Shown here in pieces: positions 26,442-34,432 of a stretch of DNA of 64,000 nucleotides. Source of the DNA: VXYL01 sp965116345 (GTDB lineage Bacteria > Pseudomonadota > Gammaproteobacteria > Pseudomonadales > Azotimanducaceae). The translations under genes were made by a program, and so were the position numbers. Position 1 is the first letter of the stretch. Each line of letters starts with the position of its first letter. Below the pieces are notes generated by a model. The model did not search any database. It was not told the origin of the DNA and saw nothing but the letters and a program-made list of their open reading frames with translations. The DNA is taken from contig OZ220680.1 of the NCBI GenBank assembly GCA_965116345.1, positions 3,782,001-3,846,000 on the forward strand, in the 5' to 3' direction.

Positions 26442-26488
26442 CCCGACGCTGTGGGACGGACTTGAAAGTCGCGTCCCACAGCGTCGGG
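26442..26488. repeat. Long palindrome: perfect 17-bp arms
   Basis: Arms CCCGACGCTGTGGGACG (26442-26458) and CGTCCCACAGCGTCGGG (26472-26488) are exact reverse complements. The 13-base centre contains its own GACT/AGTC mini-stem. There is no T-tract, so a simple intrinsic terminator is unlikely. The core TGTGGGACG also forms the stem at 9587-9610, beside the other small recombinase. It may be an element end or crossover site. Confidence 0.6.
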
Positions 26489-26636
26489 CGGCGTTTCCGC
26501 AAGACCGCGCACGATCTCGCTCGCAGCCCTTCAGCGCACCTGTTTGCCAAGCGCTCGGCACGTCTGTAGAGTCCGCGCCAACCCTCAAAACCGGCCCTCA
26601 TTCAGGGTCGTCAGACGCCGGGATCTGCAACCCGGA

Positions 26637-26880
26637 CATGGAATCCCCCACCAGGCAGAACAACGGGGAGAAGTTCCGAACGGAACCATCGATTCACAGC
26701 ACGCCGCGGGCGATCCAGCGGCCTGCATGGAATCTCCAGCAACCCCGGCTGACCTGAACGGGAGACGGCCTCAAAAGGGCCGGCGATCGCCGCAGACCGC
26801 AGGTAACCCAGCGGTTCACTTCGATCCACAGCACCCCGGCTGACCAAAACGGGAGGCGCCCACAAGGCGTTGCAGACGTT
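26637..26880 (+). repeat. Degenerate ~90-bp tandem repeats
   Basis: Two 22-base segments (26743-26764 and 26834-26855) match at 20 positions, both beginning CCCCGGCTGACC and ending ACGGGAG. Each is followed by a small stem (GGCC/GGCC-like and GGCGCC/GGCG). CATGGAATC recurs at about 26637 and 26726, again about 90 bases apart. The units are too divergent and irregular for CRISPR. Confidence 0.4.
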
Positions 26881-27456
26881 CCACTGGCCAAGGGAACCGC
26901 CGCCCGCGACAACGGCAAGCGCGAGATCAGTGCCGGCGCCGTCCGCGAGGACGAAACAGGGTGCGAACAGGATGACCGGAGTAGTTACCCGCGATTCCGC
27001 TCAGCACCGACCGATCGCAAGCATCGGTTCGAATGCGAGGTCTTTCTTACACCACATCGTGACGCTTGCCCCACGGGTCTCGGCCGCCACCGTCCGTCGT
27101 GCCCGTCCCTGGTCTCATGCCGGCGAACCAAATCTGCGCTTTCCGCGCCATGAAGAGATCCCGGTCTAGGCCGAGTTCCCTGCTGCCCGTTCCTCGCGAT
27201 CGTAGCCCGTTTGCCCCAATCGTCCCCGCTGCGTGCCCTGGTTCCGCACAAGCGTCGTCGTTCCGTCGCCCCAGCACACCGAGACGCTTCTTCCACCGGA
27301 TCACCGAGCCATTCCGGCCGTGGGGCTGTTGCGCCCTGAGACTACCGGTCGAGGACATCCGTCAGCCTCGGACTGAACTCGCTGATGATGCCAGTAGTAG
27401 ATCGCCCTGTTGCGCCTTGCGACAACTGGGAAGGAACAGAAGGCTCCTGAGTCACG

Positions 27457-28152
27457 ATGCCAGAGCAACAGACGACAGCCGACCAAGCCGCAGTACTGCT
27501 ACAGGACGCGCAGGCAGCGCTTAACCGCGGCGAGGTTGTCGACATGCTCACTGCTCTTGCCGCCAGCGGTTTCCTCGATGGCCTGACGCGTCGACTACAA
27601 GCCGAGTGGGGCGGTTCACTTCCACCGGCGGTCATCGACGAGTGTATCGCTCAGGCCGTGGATGCTGCATGGGGAGCCGCCCGCAAGGGCCAAAAGGTCG
27701 CGAACATCGGCGGTTGGCTATGGAAGGTGGCGAGGAACCTCGCCAACGACAAGTGGCGTGACGACTACGCCCTTCGCGGCAACCTCGACGATACCGCCCA
27801 CTCTGTCGCCCCAGACTTGGACGAGCCGGAGAGCCACTTACGTGGACAGATCGAGGATGCCCAACGCCGAGAGGCCATTCGAATCGCGCGCGAGCTCCTC
27901 CCGAGACTCGGCGAGGGATTGGTCGTAGACGTCATGGAGGTCGTCATTGACGCCGTCGAGGCCGAGCTTGCCGACCTACCCGCCTCCTCCATCGGCGAAG
28001 CAGTCGGAATATCGGCTCACACGGCTCGCACCCTCGTCTCCCGCGGTTTCACTCGGCTCCGGCGGCTGGCCGAACAAGAGGGGTACGAGATGCCGACTGA
28101 GCTTCCAGAACTGAACAACGACCTCGACGAACAGGAGTACGACGATGCCTGA
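27457..28152 (+). CDS. Sigma-70-like (ECF-type) factor
   Basis: The protein has 231 residues. The middle carries a sigma region-2-like segment (IGGWLWKVARNLANDKWRDD). The C-terminus has a region-4-like helix-turn-helix (SIGEAVGISAHTARTLVSRGFTRLRRLAEQ). The N-terminal ~50 residues and acidic tail (ELNNDLDEQEYDDA) are not standard. It is the first gene of a four-gene operon; its end overlaps the ParB-like gene by 8 bases. It could direct RNA polymerase to this operon, or be a sigma-derived DNA-binding protein. No anti-sigma gene is adjacent. Confidence 0.6.
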   Translation: MPEQQTTADQAAVLLQDAQAALNRGEVVDMLTALAASGFLDGLTRRLQAEWGGSLPPAVIDECIAQAVDAAWGAARKGQKVANIGGWLWKVARNLANDKWRDDYALRGNLDDTAHSVAPDLDEPESHLRGQIEDAQRREAIRIARELLPRLGEGLVVDVMEVVIDAVEAELADLPASSIGEAVGISAHTARTLVSRGFTRLRRLAEQEGYEMPTELPELNNDLDEQEYDDA

Positions 28153-29761
28153 CGACATCAAGATTGCACTGACCGAGTTGCTAACCGCTGCTGACGAAAT
28201 GTCCTCGGATGTCGGCGCTTCGGTCGCCAGCCTCCTGCGAGAGGGCCTCGAAAACCCGCTCTCCCCGGATGAGATCCGAGCGCTCCTTACGAGGGTCGTC
28301 GAGGTCGTCCGCGCGGGCGCCCAGGAACGCGGAGACACGGAAACAGTCCTCGCGCTCGACCGCGACCCCCAGTCAATCGTGGAGCGCGCTGCAGCCCAGT
28401 CTCTCGTCACGCGGGTGCGCGAGTTGCAGGGACAACTAGCGGAGCGCGCTTCCTCGCCGAGTTCTCTGCCCGATCCCGCAGAGCAGACTGAAGGCGAGCC
28501 GCTCTTGTCCGCTTCCTGTGCGGAGACACTCCGCCTGCAGAGCCATGACGGGATCGACCCCACCCCCGTCCGTCCGAACCCCGTCTTCCACGAGCGCCCG
28601 GTCGCCGTGATCGAGGGTTTTGTCCGTACTCGCGACATCCGGCTGTGGGACCGCAACGAGAGGCTCGACATCCACCTGAACCAGTTTCAGCAGAAGTTCG
28701 GCCGTGGTCCAGATGCTTTGGAGCTCGTGGAGATCATGAAAGGCGCCATGCCACTCCCCGGCATAACGGACGAGGACCAGTTTGCCATCCGCTCCTTGGC
28801 GAAAAGCATCGCCGTCAACGGTATCCGGAAGCCACCCATCATCGACGTTGACGGCACCTTGCTGGACGGCAACCGTCGCGTCACAGCCTGCTACCACATC
28901 CTCGAGGACTCGACTGGCGACTTCTCCCCGGAGGAGAAGCAACGCACAGAGTGGTTGAAGGTCTGGCAACTCACCGAGCACGCGACGGATCAAGACCGCG
29001 AGGCGGTCATCGTGTCCCTCAACTTCGAGCCTGACTACAAGCAGGACTGGCCGGAGTACGTCAAGGCTCAGAAGGTCTACGAGCACTGGCAAGCGCGGCT
29101 GACCCTAGAACCACGCGCCAACCCGGCCCCGAAGCGACAACGTGACATCCGTCGCGACATCGCTCGCCGGTTCGCACTGTCGACCAACGAGGTCAGCCGC
29201 TACATCAGCATGGTGGAACTAGCAAGCGAGTTCGAGGACTACCACGTTGCCGAACGATCGAAGGACGCCTTCGAGACAAAGCACCGGGCCGCGGACAAGT
29301 TCCAGTATTTCGACGAGCTCAACAAGGGCAAGGGGGCTGGCGGCGTGAACTGGTGCCTGAACAAAGACGCGGTATTCAAGCACTTGGTCTTTGACCTCCT
29401 GTACGACGGCAAGTTCAAGAGATGGGAGCGCGTCCGTGATCTCAAGCACGTCTACGAGAACGAGGACGCCGTGGCAGGCCTGCGAAAGGCCCGCGATGAA
29501 CAGGACGTCGAGGAAGCCCAAGAAGAGGTGGAAAACGCTATCGGTCTCGCGCGCATGAGCCGCGCAACGCAGCGCCAGACCGGAGCGAACACGCGGATCC
29601 GCGTGTTCACCGAGTGGTTCCTGGAGTTGCCCGTCAGAGCGTTCGACCCGTCGGAGGCGGGCTGCGTCCACCTCGACAACCTGGAGCGCCTCCACAGCGC
29701 CCTGAAACACGTCGAGGCGTACCTCACGTCGGACAATCCGGGGGACACCTCGACTCGATGA
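28145..29761 (+). CDS. ParB/Srx-domain protein of a helicase-nuclease operon
   Basis: The protein has 538 residues. After an acidic, low-complexity first ~140 residues comes a ParB/sulfiredoxin-like domain: IRSLAKSIAVNGIRKPPIIDVDGTLLDGNRRVTACYHI, containing the (E/D)GNRRvtA nucleotide-binding motif. A helical part with an HTH-like RDIARRFALSTNEVSRYISM and a charged C-terminus follow. Classical ParB uses this domain for CTP-dependent DNA binding. In modification-linked systems related domains act as ATPase or nuclease sensors. No parA is present, so plasmid partition is unlikely. The last bases overlap the SNF2 gene (ATGA). Confidence 0.7.
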   Translation: MPDDIKIALTELLTAADEMSSDVGASVASLLREGLENPLSPDEIRALLTRVVEVVRAGAQERGDTETVLALDRDPQSIVERAAAQSLVTRVRELQGQLAERASSPSSLPDPAEQTEGEPLLSASCAETLRLQSHDGIDPTPVRPNPVFHERPVAVIEGFVRTRDIRLWDRNERLDIHLNQFQQKFGRGPDALELVEIMKGAMPLPGITDEDQFAIRSLAKSIAVNGIRKPPIIDVDGTLLDGNRRVTACYHILEDSTGDFSPEEKQRTEWLKVWQLTEHATDQDREAVIVSLNFEPDYKQDWPEYVKAQKVYEHWQARLTLEPRANPAPKRQRDIRRDIARRFALSTNEVSRYISMVELASEFEDYHVAERSKDAFETKHRAADKFQYFDELNKGKGAGGVNWCLNKDAVFKHLVFDLLYDGKFKRWERVRDLKHVYENEDAVAGLRKARDEQDVEEAQEEVENAIGLARMSRATQRQTGANTRIRVFTEWFLELPVRAFDPSEAGCVHLDNLERLHSALKHVEAYLTSDNPGDTSTR

Positions 29762-31545
29762 ATCGCGAACGTGCAACGATCCGGGCAGAGGTTCGGCCAG
29801 CCGAGACCCTAGACGCGCTGTATCTGACCCCTAGAGGCGATCAGGGCAGCGCATTGTTGAAGTTGGCCAGATCGGCTGCGCGACAGCTGCCGCGAGGCCG
29901 CATCACGCGCTCCGCCGAAGGAGTCAGAATCCCCGCGTCGATGGCTGACCTTCTCACCGAACGGCTTCGCAACGACGTCGAACTGGTCTGGCATCCGGAG
30001 GCGACACGCTTCGTCCAGAACCGTCGGTGGGTCGCATCAGTGCATTCGGACGTGTTTGCGTCTCTCCGGCGGATCAGACAGGAGGGCCTCGCGCTCGCCG
30101 AGACAATGGTCTCGGACAGCGCTGGCCTCAACATCCTTGACCGACACCAGGTCGTGAACGTTGCTGCCATGACCTTGCCCGACTCGCCCGGCCTTTGCGT
30201 GTTCGACGAGCAGGGCGCGGGCAAGACGGTCACCCTGATCTTCGCGTACGACTTGCTAGTCGATCGGGACCAAGCCGACCTAGCGCTCATCGTCGCGCCC
30301 AAGAGCATGATCGGCGAGTGGCCGAAGGATCTCGTTCAGTTCCGTGGCGACATGTACCGGACCGTAATGCTCACCGGCACGACCCGGAACAAGCGCCGGC
30401 TACTCGCCCAGGGCGGCGACATCTTTGTCACCAACTTCGAGACCGCCGTGACCATGGAGCGGGAACTGCGCGCTCTGTTGCGAGCCCGACCGGGACGGAC
30501 CGTTCTCACCGTCGACGAGTCTTTCTTCGTCAAGTCGCTCGACGCGAAACGCACCCGCGCGCTTCGTCGCTTGCGTGAATGGGCCGGTCGCGCATACGTG
30601 CTCTGCGGCACACCCGCGCCGAACTCTCCCGTCGATCTTGTTCAACAGTTCAGTCTGGTGGATTTCGGGTACTGCTTCTCTGGCGTCGACGTTCCCGAAG
30701 AACGCGAACTCGCAGCTCCTGTGGTCCAGTCTGCCATCGAGCAGCGGGGACTCTACCTTCGCCACCTCAAGGCAGATGTCCTTCCCGATCTCCCCGTCAA
30801 ACGGTTCCAACGCGTGCTGCTCCCGATGGCGCACGAACAGCATCGGCTCTACCGGCAGACACTCGACTCGTTGGTGGCCGACGTCGAAGCAGTGGACGAC
30901 GCAACCTTCAACAGGCGACGAACCAGCTTCCTGGCTCGCAGAGTGGCGCTGCTCCAAATCTGCTCGAACCCGGGAGGGATGTCCGACGCCTACCGAGAGA
31001 CTCCGGCCAAACTGACCGCCCTTGACTCTCTCGTCAACCAAGTAGTCGGAACCGAAGGCGAGAAGGTCGTGATCTGGTCGTTCTACACTCGGTCCCTGGA
31101 CGCGATACATCGCCGATTCCAGCGCTTCGGCGTCGTCAGGTACGATGGCTCGGTCTCCGATGTTGCAGAACGCCGAGAGGCCGTCCGACGCTTCCAAGAG
31201 GACGACGAAACGATGATCTTCCTCGCGAACCCAGCAGCCGCAGGAGCTGGGCTCACCCTACACCGAGCGCGCATCGCCATCTACGAGTCGCTGTCCAGTC
31301 AGGCAGCCCAGTACCTCCAGAGCTTGGATCGCATCCACCGACGTGGCCAGCATCGTGACGTCGAATACTTGGTTCTGCTCTGCGACGACACGCTCGAAGT
31401 GAGTGAGTACGACCGCCTCGTTCAGAAAGAGCAGGCGGCCCAGCAACTGCTGGGCGATCAGGTCGACGCACCGATTACCCGTGAGACATTCCTGGCGGAC
31501 GTACATGAGGCGGCTCAGCTATTGAACGCGGGAGGGACTCGATGA
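29758..31545 (+). CDS. SNF2-family DNA-dependent ATPase/helicase
   Basis: The protein has 595 residues, starting at an ATG overlapping the preceding stop. Helicase motifs: Walker A GAGKT (153-157), motif Ia IVAPKSMIGEW, Walker B DESF (253-256, instead of DEAH/DEGH), motif III LCGTPAPN, motif IV VVIWSFYTRSLD, motif V GAGLTL and the SNF2-type motif VI QSLDRIHRRGQ (521-531). It is a compact SNF2 core without an evident nuclease domain; a nuclease-like protein is encoded immediately downstream with a 4-base overlap. It presumably translocates on DNA and powers the nuclease or a recognition complex. Confidence 0.88.
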   Translation: MNRERATIRAEVRPAETLDALYLTPRGDQGSALLKLARSAARQLPRGRITRSAEGVRIPASMADLLTERLRNDVELVWHPEATRFVQNRRWVASVHSDVFASLRRIRQEGLALAETMVSDSAGLNILDRHQVVNVAAMTLPDSPGLCVFDEQGAGKTVTLIFAYDLLVDRDQADLALIVAPKSMIGEWPKDLVQFRGDMYRTVMLTGTTRNKRRLLAQGGDIFVTNFETAVTMERELRALLRARPGRTVLTVDESFFVKSLDAKRTRALRRLREWAGRAYVLCGTPAPNSPVDLVQQFSLVDFGYCFSGVDVPEERELAAPVVQSAIEQRGLYLRHLKADVLPDLPVKRFQRVLLPMAHEQHRLYRQTLDSLVADVEAVDDATFNRRRTSFLARRVALLQICSNPGGMSDAYRETPAKLTALDSLVNQVVGTEGEKVVIWSFYTRSLDAIHRRFQRFGVVRYDGSVSDVAERREAVRRFQEDDETMIFLANPAAAGAGLTLHRARIAIYESLSSQAAQYLQSLDRIHRRGQHRDVEYLVLLCDDTLEVSEYDRLVQKEQAAQQLLGDQVDAPITRETFLADVHEAAQLLNAGGTR

Positions 31546-31985
31546 CCGAGGCTACCCGCACACCCGCCCGCTTCACCAACCCGAGCCGCACCCACGAGGC
31601 GCGCCGCACCTTGCTCCAGACAGCGGCCCGCGCGGCAGGCTACCACTTGAAATTCGCACTCCCCGACGGCACGTTCCCCGACGTTCTCACACTGCATATT
31701 CGACACGGCGGGTTGTTCGTTGGCGAGGCCAAACACACCGAGCGACCGTCCGACGTGCGTAGTGTCGACCGGCTAGCACACTACCTCGGTTGGCTTGTCG
31801 AGTTGAGGCCGCCGGGAGCCCAGAGCGTGCTCGCGGTCGCGCACCCGCCGCCTTGGCGTGCTGCATGGCGCGACCGCCTGGACTGGCTTCTCGACCGAGA
31901 ACTGCCAACGGAACGCGGGGTCTGCAGTTCAGATGTCACGTCCATGACCACCGTTACCTTCATGCTCTTCGGCGATTCCGTCTGA
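31542..31985 (+). CDS. PD-(D/E)xK nuclease-like protein
   Basis: This 147-residue protein starts at an ATG overlapping the helicase stop (ATGA). The core TFPDVLTLHIRHGGLFVGEAKHTE gives Asp47 and Glu62-x-Lys64, the PD-(D/E)xK arrangement with the expected beta-hairpin between. An alpha helix with conserved basic residues precedes it (RTLLQTAARAAGY). This is the minimal size for a restriction-type nuclease or VRR-NUC-like fold. Its 3' end overlaps the convergent glycosylase gene by 26 bases. Nuclease activity is predicted, not shown. Confidence 0.65.
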   Translation: MTEATRTPARFTNPSRTHEARRTLLQTAARAAGYHLKFALPDGTFPDVLTLHIRHGGLFVGEAKHTERPSDVRSVDRLAHYLGWLVELRPPGAQSVLAVAHPPPWRAAWRDRLDWLLDRELPTERGVCSSDVTSMTTVTFMLFGDSV

Positions 31986-32691
31986 ACTGACGACCCACCG
32001 GGCAAAGCCACGCCAACACGCATTCACCGCAGCGCGGTCTGGGCGCGCGGCACACCGAACGGCCATGCGCGACGGCGTTGACATGGAAGTCGTAACGGCG
32101 CGCCGGCTCTACGACGGCCGCCAGCCCTTGATCTATGGACATAGCACTACCGTCCGCTGCGAGCCCTAGCCGAATGGCGACACGAGCAGTGTGGGTGTCC
32201 ACCGGGAGCACTAGTCGCCCTAGGCTGTACATCATGACGCACTTGGCCGTCTTCAGCCCAACGCCCGGGAGCGACCTCAAGTACTCTTGTGCACGCTCAT
32301 CGTCGTATCCCGCTACTTCGTCCAAGCTAACTTCGCCGAAGTCCTCCACGAGACGCGCCGCGATCTGCTTCAGCCGTGCGGCGCGCTGGCCCCCTAGACC
32401 TGCGTCCTGGATGAGCGTCGTGAGGCGCTCGACTGGTGTCTCCGCCAGCATCCGCCAGTCTGGAATCGCGTTCTTCACGCGATCGAACACGCGTTCGTAG
32501 CTCGGCGCCGTCGCCATTTGCGATAGGAGGATGAAGACCAACTCGTCGAGCGGATCCTCCTTGTTGTTCAGGGTCGGCGAGCCGTAGTGCTCGACTAGGA
32601 TCTCGACGCTCTCTCTAGCCCGCTTGCCCCTCGTCCGTAGCGTGTGAAGTGCTGGCACCGTTTCGGCTCGCTCTGTTCGGTCGTCGGCCAA
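31960..32691 (-). CDS. Endonuclease III-family DNA glycosylase (HhH-GPD, 4Fe-4S)
   Basis: This protein has 243 residues from TTG 32691; GTG 32658 is an alternative start. The HhH motif LPGVGLKTAK contains catalytic Lys147, and PVDTHTARV supplies the catalytic Asp165. The cluster ligands C-x6-C-x2-C-x5-C (Cys214, 221, 224, 230) are intact. It overlaps the end of the DNA cytosine methyltransferase gene by up to 77 bases. EndoIII-family T:G glycosylases are known partners of m5C methylases (MIG in Methanothermobacter), where they repair deaminated 5-methylcytosine. That role fits here and is inference. A chromosomal nth role is less likely in this context. Confidence 0.8.
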   Translation of the reverse strand: MADDRTERAETVPALHTLRTRGKRARESVEILVEHYGSPTLNNKEDPLDELVFILLSQMATAPSYERVFDRVKNAIPDWRMLAETPVERLTTLIQDAGLGGQRAARLKQIAARLVEDFGEVSLDEVAGYDDERAQEYLRSLPGVGLKTAKCVMMYSLGRLVLPVDTHTARVAIRLGLAADGSAMSIDQGLAAVVEPARRYDFHVNAVAHGRSVCRAPRPRCGECVLAWLCPVGRQFRRNRRRA

Positions 32692-34006
32692 CGCGGGACT
32701 CTAGCTCCTTGGCGAGTTCTGCGGGCACATACTCGAAGGCGTCGTCCCTCATCCTCTCACCGTCACCGTGCCAGTCGGAGATAGTGTTCTTCTCGTCGTC
32801 CTTGCGCATGCGTGGCGGATTCACGATGGTCCGGGGCCGTCGCGCGAGTTTGCTTAGGAGATCGAGGTTGAACGTCTCGAACCTGCCGAGCAGCTTCTCG
32901 TCCGGCTCCTCCTCACTTGCTGCGAGTAGTGCCCGACCCAGTGCCTCGCCGAGGCCGAGAGGGACAGCATTGCCAACCTGCTCGTACTTCTTTCGCACGC
33001 TTCCCTCGAATACCCAGTCGTCGGGGAACTGCTGGATTCGTGCGTACTCTGCCACAGTGAGCGGCCTTAGCTCCGTCGGGTGACAGAGCGTCGTCGCCTT
33101 GCTGTCCGGGCGTGTCGTCAGCGCCGGACTCGGCCGCTCGCGGGACAGACGCCGGAAAAAGCCGGATCGCCCACCCCACGACTCGAAAGCCCTCCCCAAT
33201 GCGTCTCGCTTGAGTTGATCGGGCAACTGCCGCCAGTTGCCGCCTTCGGGAACGAGCTTCAAATACCGCGCCTTCGCCGGGCAGAACAGGTAGTACTCCG
33301 GCTCGTCCTCGGCCAAGCCCCCCAATGCGTCACCCAAGGTCCGCCATTTTGGCAACCCGTCCTTCCCCGCTCGATCATGCGTCGGCTCTGGCATGCGGAT
33401 TCGCTTGCCGTCCCTGCTCCCGATGATCACGAGGCGCTGTCGCGTCTGCGGCACCCCGTAGTCGGCCGCGTTCAAGACGTCGAACACGCAGTAGTACCCC
33501 AGACCACGGAGCGTCTTTGCGACCACTTGGAACGCCGAGCCCAGTTCCTCCTCCTCGGCAAGCGGCGGGAAGCCGGGACCGCGCTGCCCCAACGGCCGGT
33601 GTCGCACCGCTGCGGAGAGTAGCCCCCTGACGTTCTCCATCACGAAGAACTCGGGCCTGGTCTCTCGCACGACTCGGACGAAGTGGTCGAACATCGTGCT
33701 CCGCGGATCGTCCAATGACTGCCTCCGACCTGCTGTACTGAACACCTGACAAGACGGCCCGCCCACGACGGCAAACACGCTTCCGGCCCGCAGCCCGGCT
33801 ACGGCCAGCAAGTCTGGACTAGTGACGTCCTCGACAGGACTGTCGACCAGCGGCAGGGAGGGGCGGTTGCGGCGTATCGTTGCGACCGGGAACGCGTCGC
33901 GCTCTAGTGCCACGGCGATGCGCAGTCCGGCCGCTTCAAGGCCGAGATCCAATCCCATGGCCCCGCTGAAAAGCGAGATTACTTTCTTGTCGCTCCGGTC
34001 CGACAT
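32615..34006 (-). CDS. DNA (cytosine-5)-methyltransferase
   Basis: This protein has 463 residues from ATG 34006; GTG 34024 is an alternative start that overlaps the preceding gene. Motifs run in order: I ISLFSGAMGLDLGLEAAG, IV GGPSCQVFS with catalytic Cys86, VI MENVRG (Glu124), VIII QTRQRLVIIG, a variable target-recognition region of about 100 residues, and X QVGNAVPLGLGEAL. Motif IV reads PSCQ where most family members have PPCQ. A long C-terminal extension of about 90 charged residues follows motif X. It is the middle gene of a leftward operon with a ribbon-helix-helix gene and a glycosylase. It would protect or mark the host DNA. Confidence 0.9.
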   Translation of the reverse strand: MSDRSDKKVISLFSGAMGLDLGLEAAGLRIAVALERDAFPVATIRRNRPSLPLVDSPVEDVTSPDLLAVAGLRAGSVFAVVGGPSCQVFSTAGRRQSLDDPRSTMFDHFVRVVRETRPEFFVMENVRGLLSAAVRHRPLGQRGPGFPPLAEEEELGSAFQVVAKTLRGLGYYCVFDVLNAADYGVPQTRQRLVIIGSRDGKRIRMPEPTHDRAGKDGLPKWRTLGDALGGLAEDEPEYYLFCPAKARYLKLVPEGGNWRQLPDQLKRDALGRAFESWGGRSGFFRRLSRERPSPALTTRPDSKATTLCHPTELRPLTVAEYARIQQFPDDWVFEGSVRKKYEQVGNAVPLGLGEALGRALLAASEEEPDEKLLGRFETFNLDLLSKLARRPRTIVNPPRMRKDDEKNTISDWHGDGERMRDDAFEYVPAELAKELESRVGRRPNRASRNGASTSHATDEGQAG

Positions 34007-34007
34007 C

Positions 34008-34217
34008 TCAATGCCCGTCTTCACGATCAGGTGGCAGTTCTAGGTCGAGTTGCCCGCGGTCAAGATCGTCGAACAGCCGCTTCAGCGCTAACTCGACGAC
34101 GTATCGCTTGGGGAGCTTCGGACTCCTCCCGACCGTCTCTCGGTCGAGCCGAGCACCAAGCTCCGCATCAATCGTAGCGTTCAGCCGGCGTGACTTCTGC
34201 ATGCAATCGGATCCCAA
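34008..34217 (-). CDS. Small ribbon-helix-helix-like regulator
   Basis: The protein has 69 residues. RRLNATIDAELGARLDRETV and RYVVELALKRLFDDLDRG fit the beta-strand plus two-helix plan of RHH/Arc-type DNA-binding proteins. It immediately precedes the methyltransferase gene, so it is a candidate autoregulator of the methylase operon, comparable to C-proteins in restriction-modification systems. Assignment is from pattern only. Confidence 0.5.
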   Translation of the reverse strand: MGSDCMQKSRRLNATIDAELGARLDRETVGRSPKLPKRYVVELALKRLFDDLDRGQLDLELPPDREDGH

Positions 34218-34432
34218 CGCACCATCCAGCGAGGCGAACCGTACAACCTTGTGTCGATCTGCGCAAAGCTGCGCATTTGTGTGCTTGCTGACGCCATGGT
34301 ACGCGACTATGGATATTCATACAGTATCTGTCAAGTCCGCGAAGCTCCGCGACGACCTGCCGCAGTGAAAGCCGAACCCGTCTCCCTTGGCTGACGGGTG
34401 TCGCAGCTACGCGATGGCGTGAAGTGTCGGAC

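Larger units (their letters stand above)
26365..27456. other. 1.1-kb gene-less stretch between the recombinase module and the sigma/ParB/helicase operon
   Basis: It holds the 17-bp palindrome (26442-26488) and the degenerate repeats (about 26637-26880), described separately. From about 26880 to 27456 I see no gene, RNA or clear promoter. The operon starting at 27457 must have its promoter here. Confidence 0.5.

Noticed and set aside
26637..26880. CRISPR array
   Set aside because: Repeat units are degenerate, only two or three in number, about 90 bases apart with no uniform spacers, and there are no cas genes.
27066..27524. 152-codon rightward frame before the sigma-like gene
   Set aside because: Low-complexity Pro/Ser/Arg composition; it overlaps the start of the sigma-like gene in another frame.
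28145..29761. Plasmid-partition ParB
   Set aside because: There is no ParA-like gene, parS-like array or replication gene nearby, and the gene is coupled to an SNF2 ATPase.
27457..34217. Known DISARM, Dnd/Ssp, BREX or Druantia system
   Set aside because: Hallmark proteins (DrmA/B/C, DndC/SspD, PglZ/BrxC, DruE) are absent; only a generic helicase and methylase are shared.
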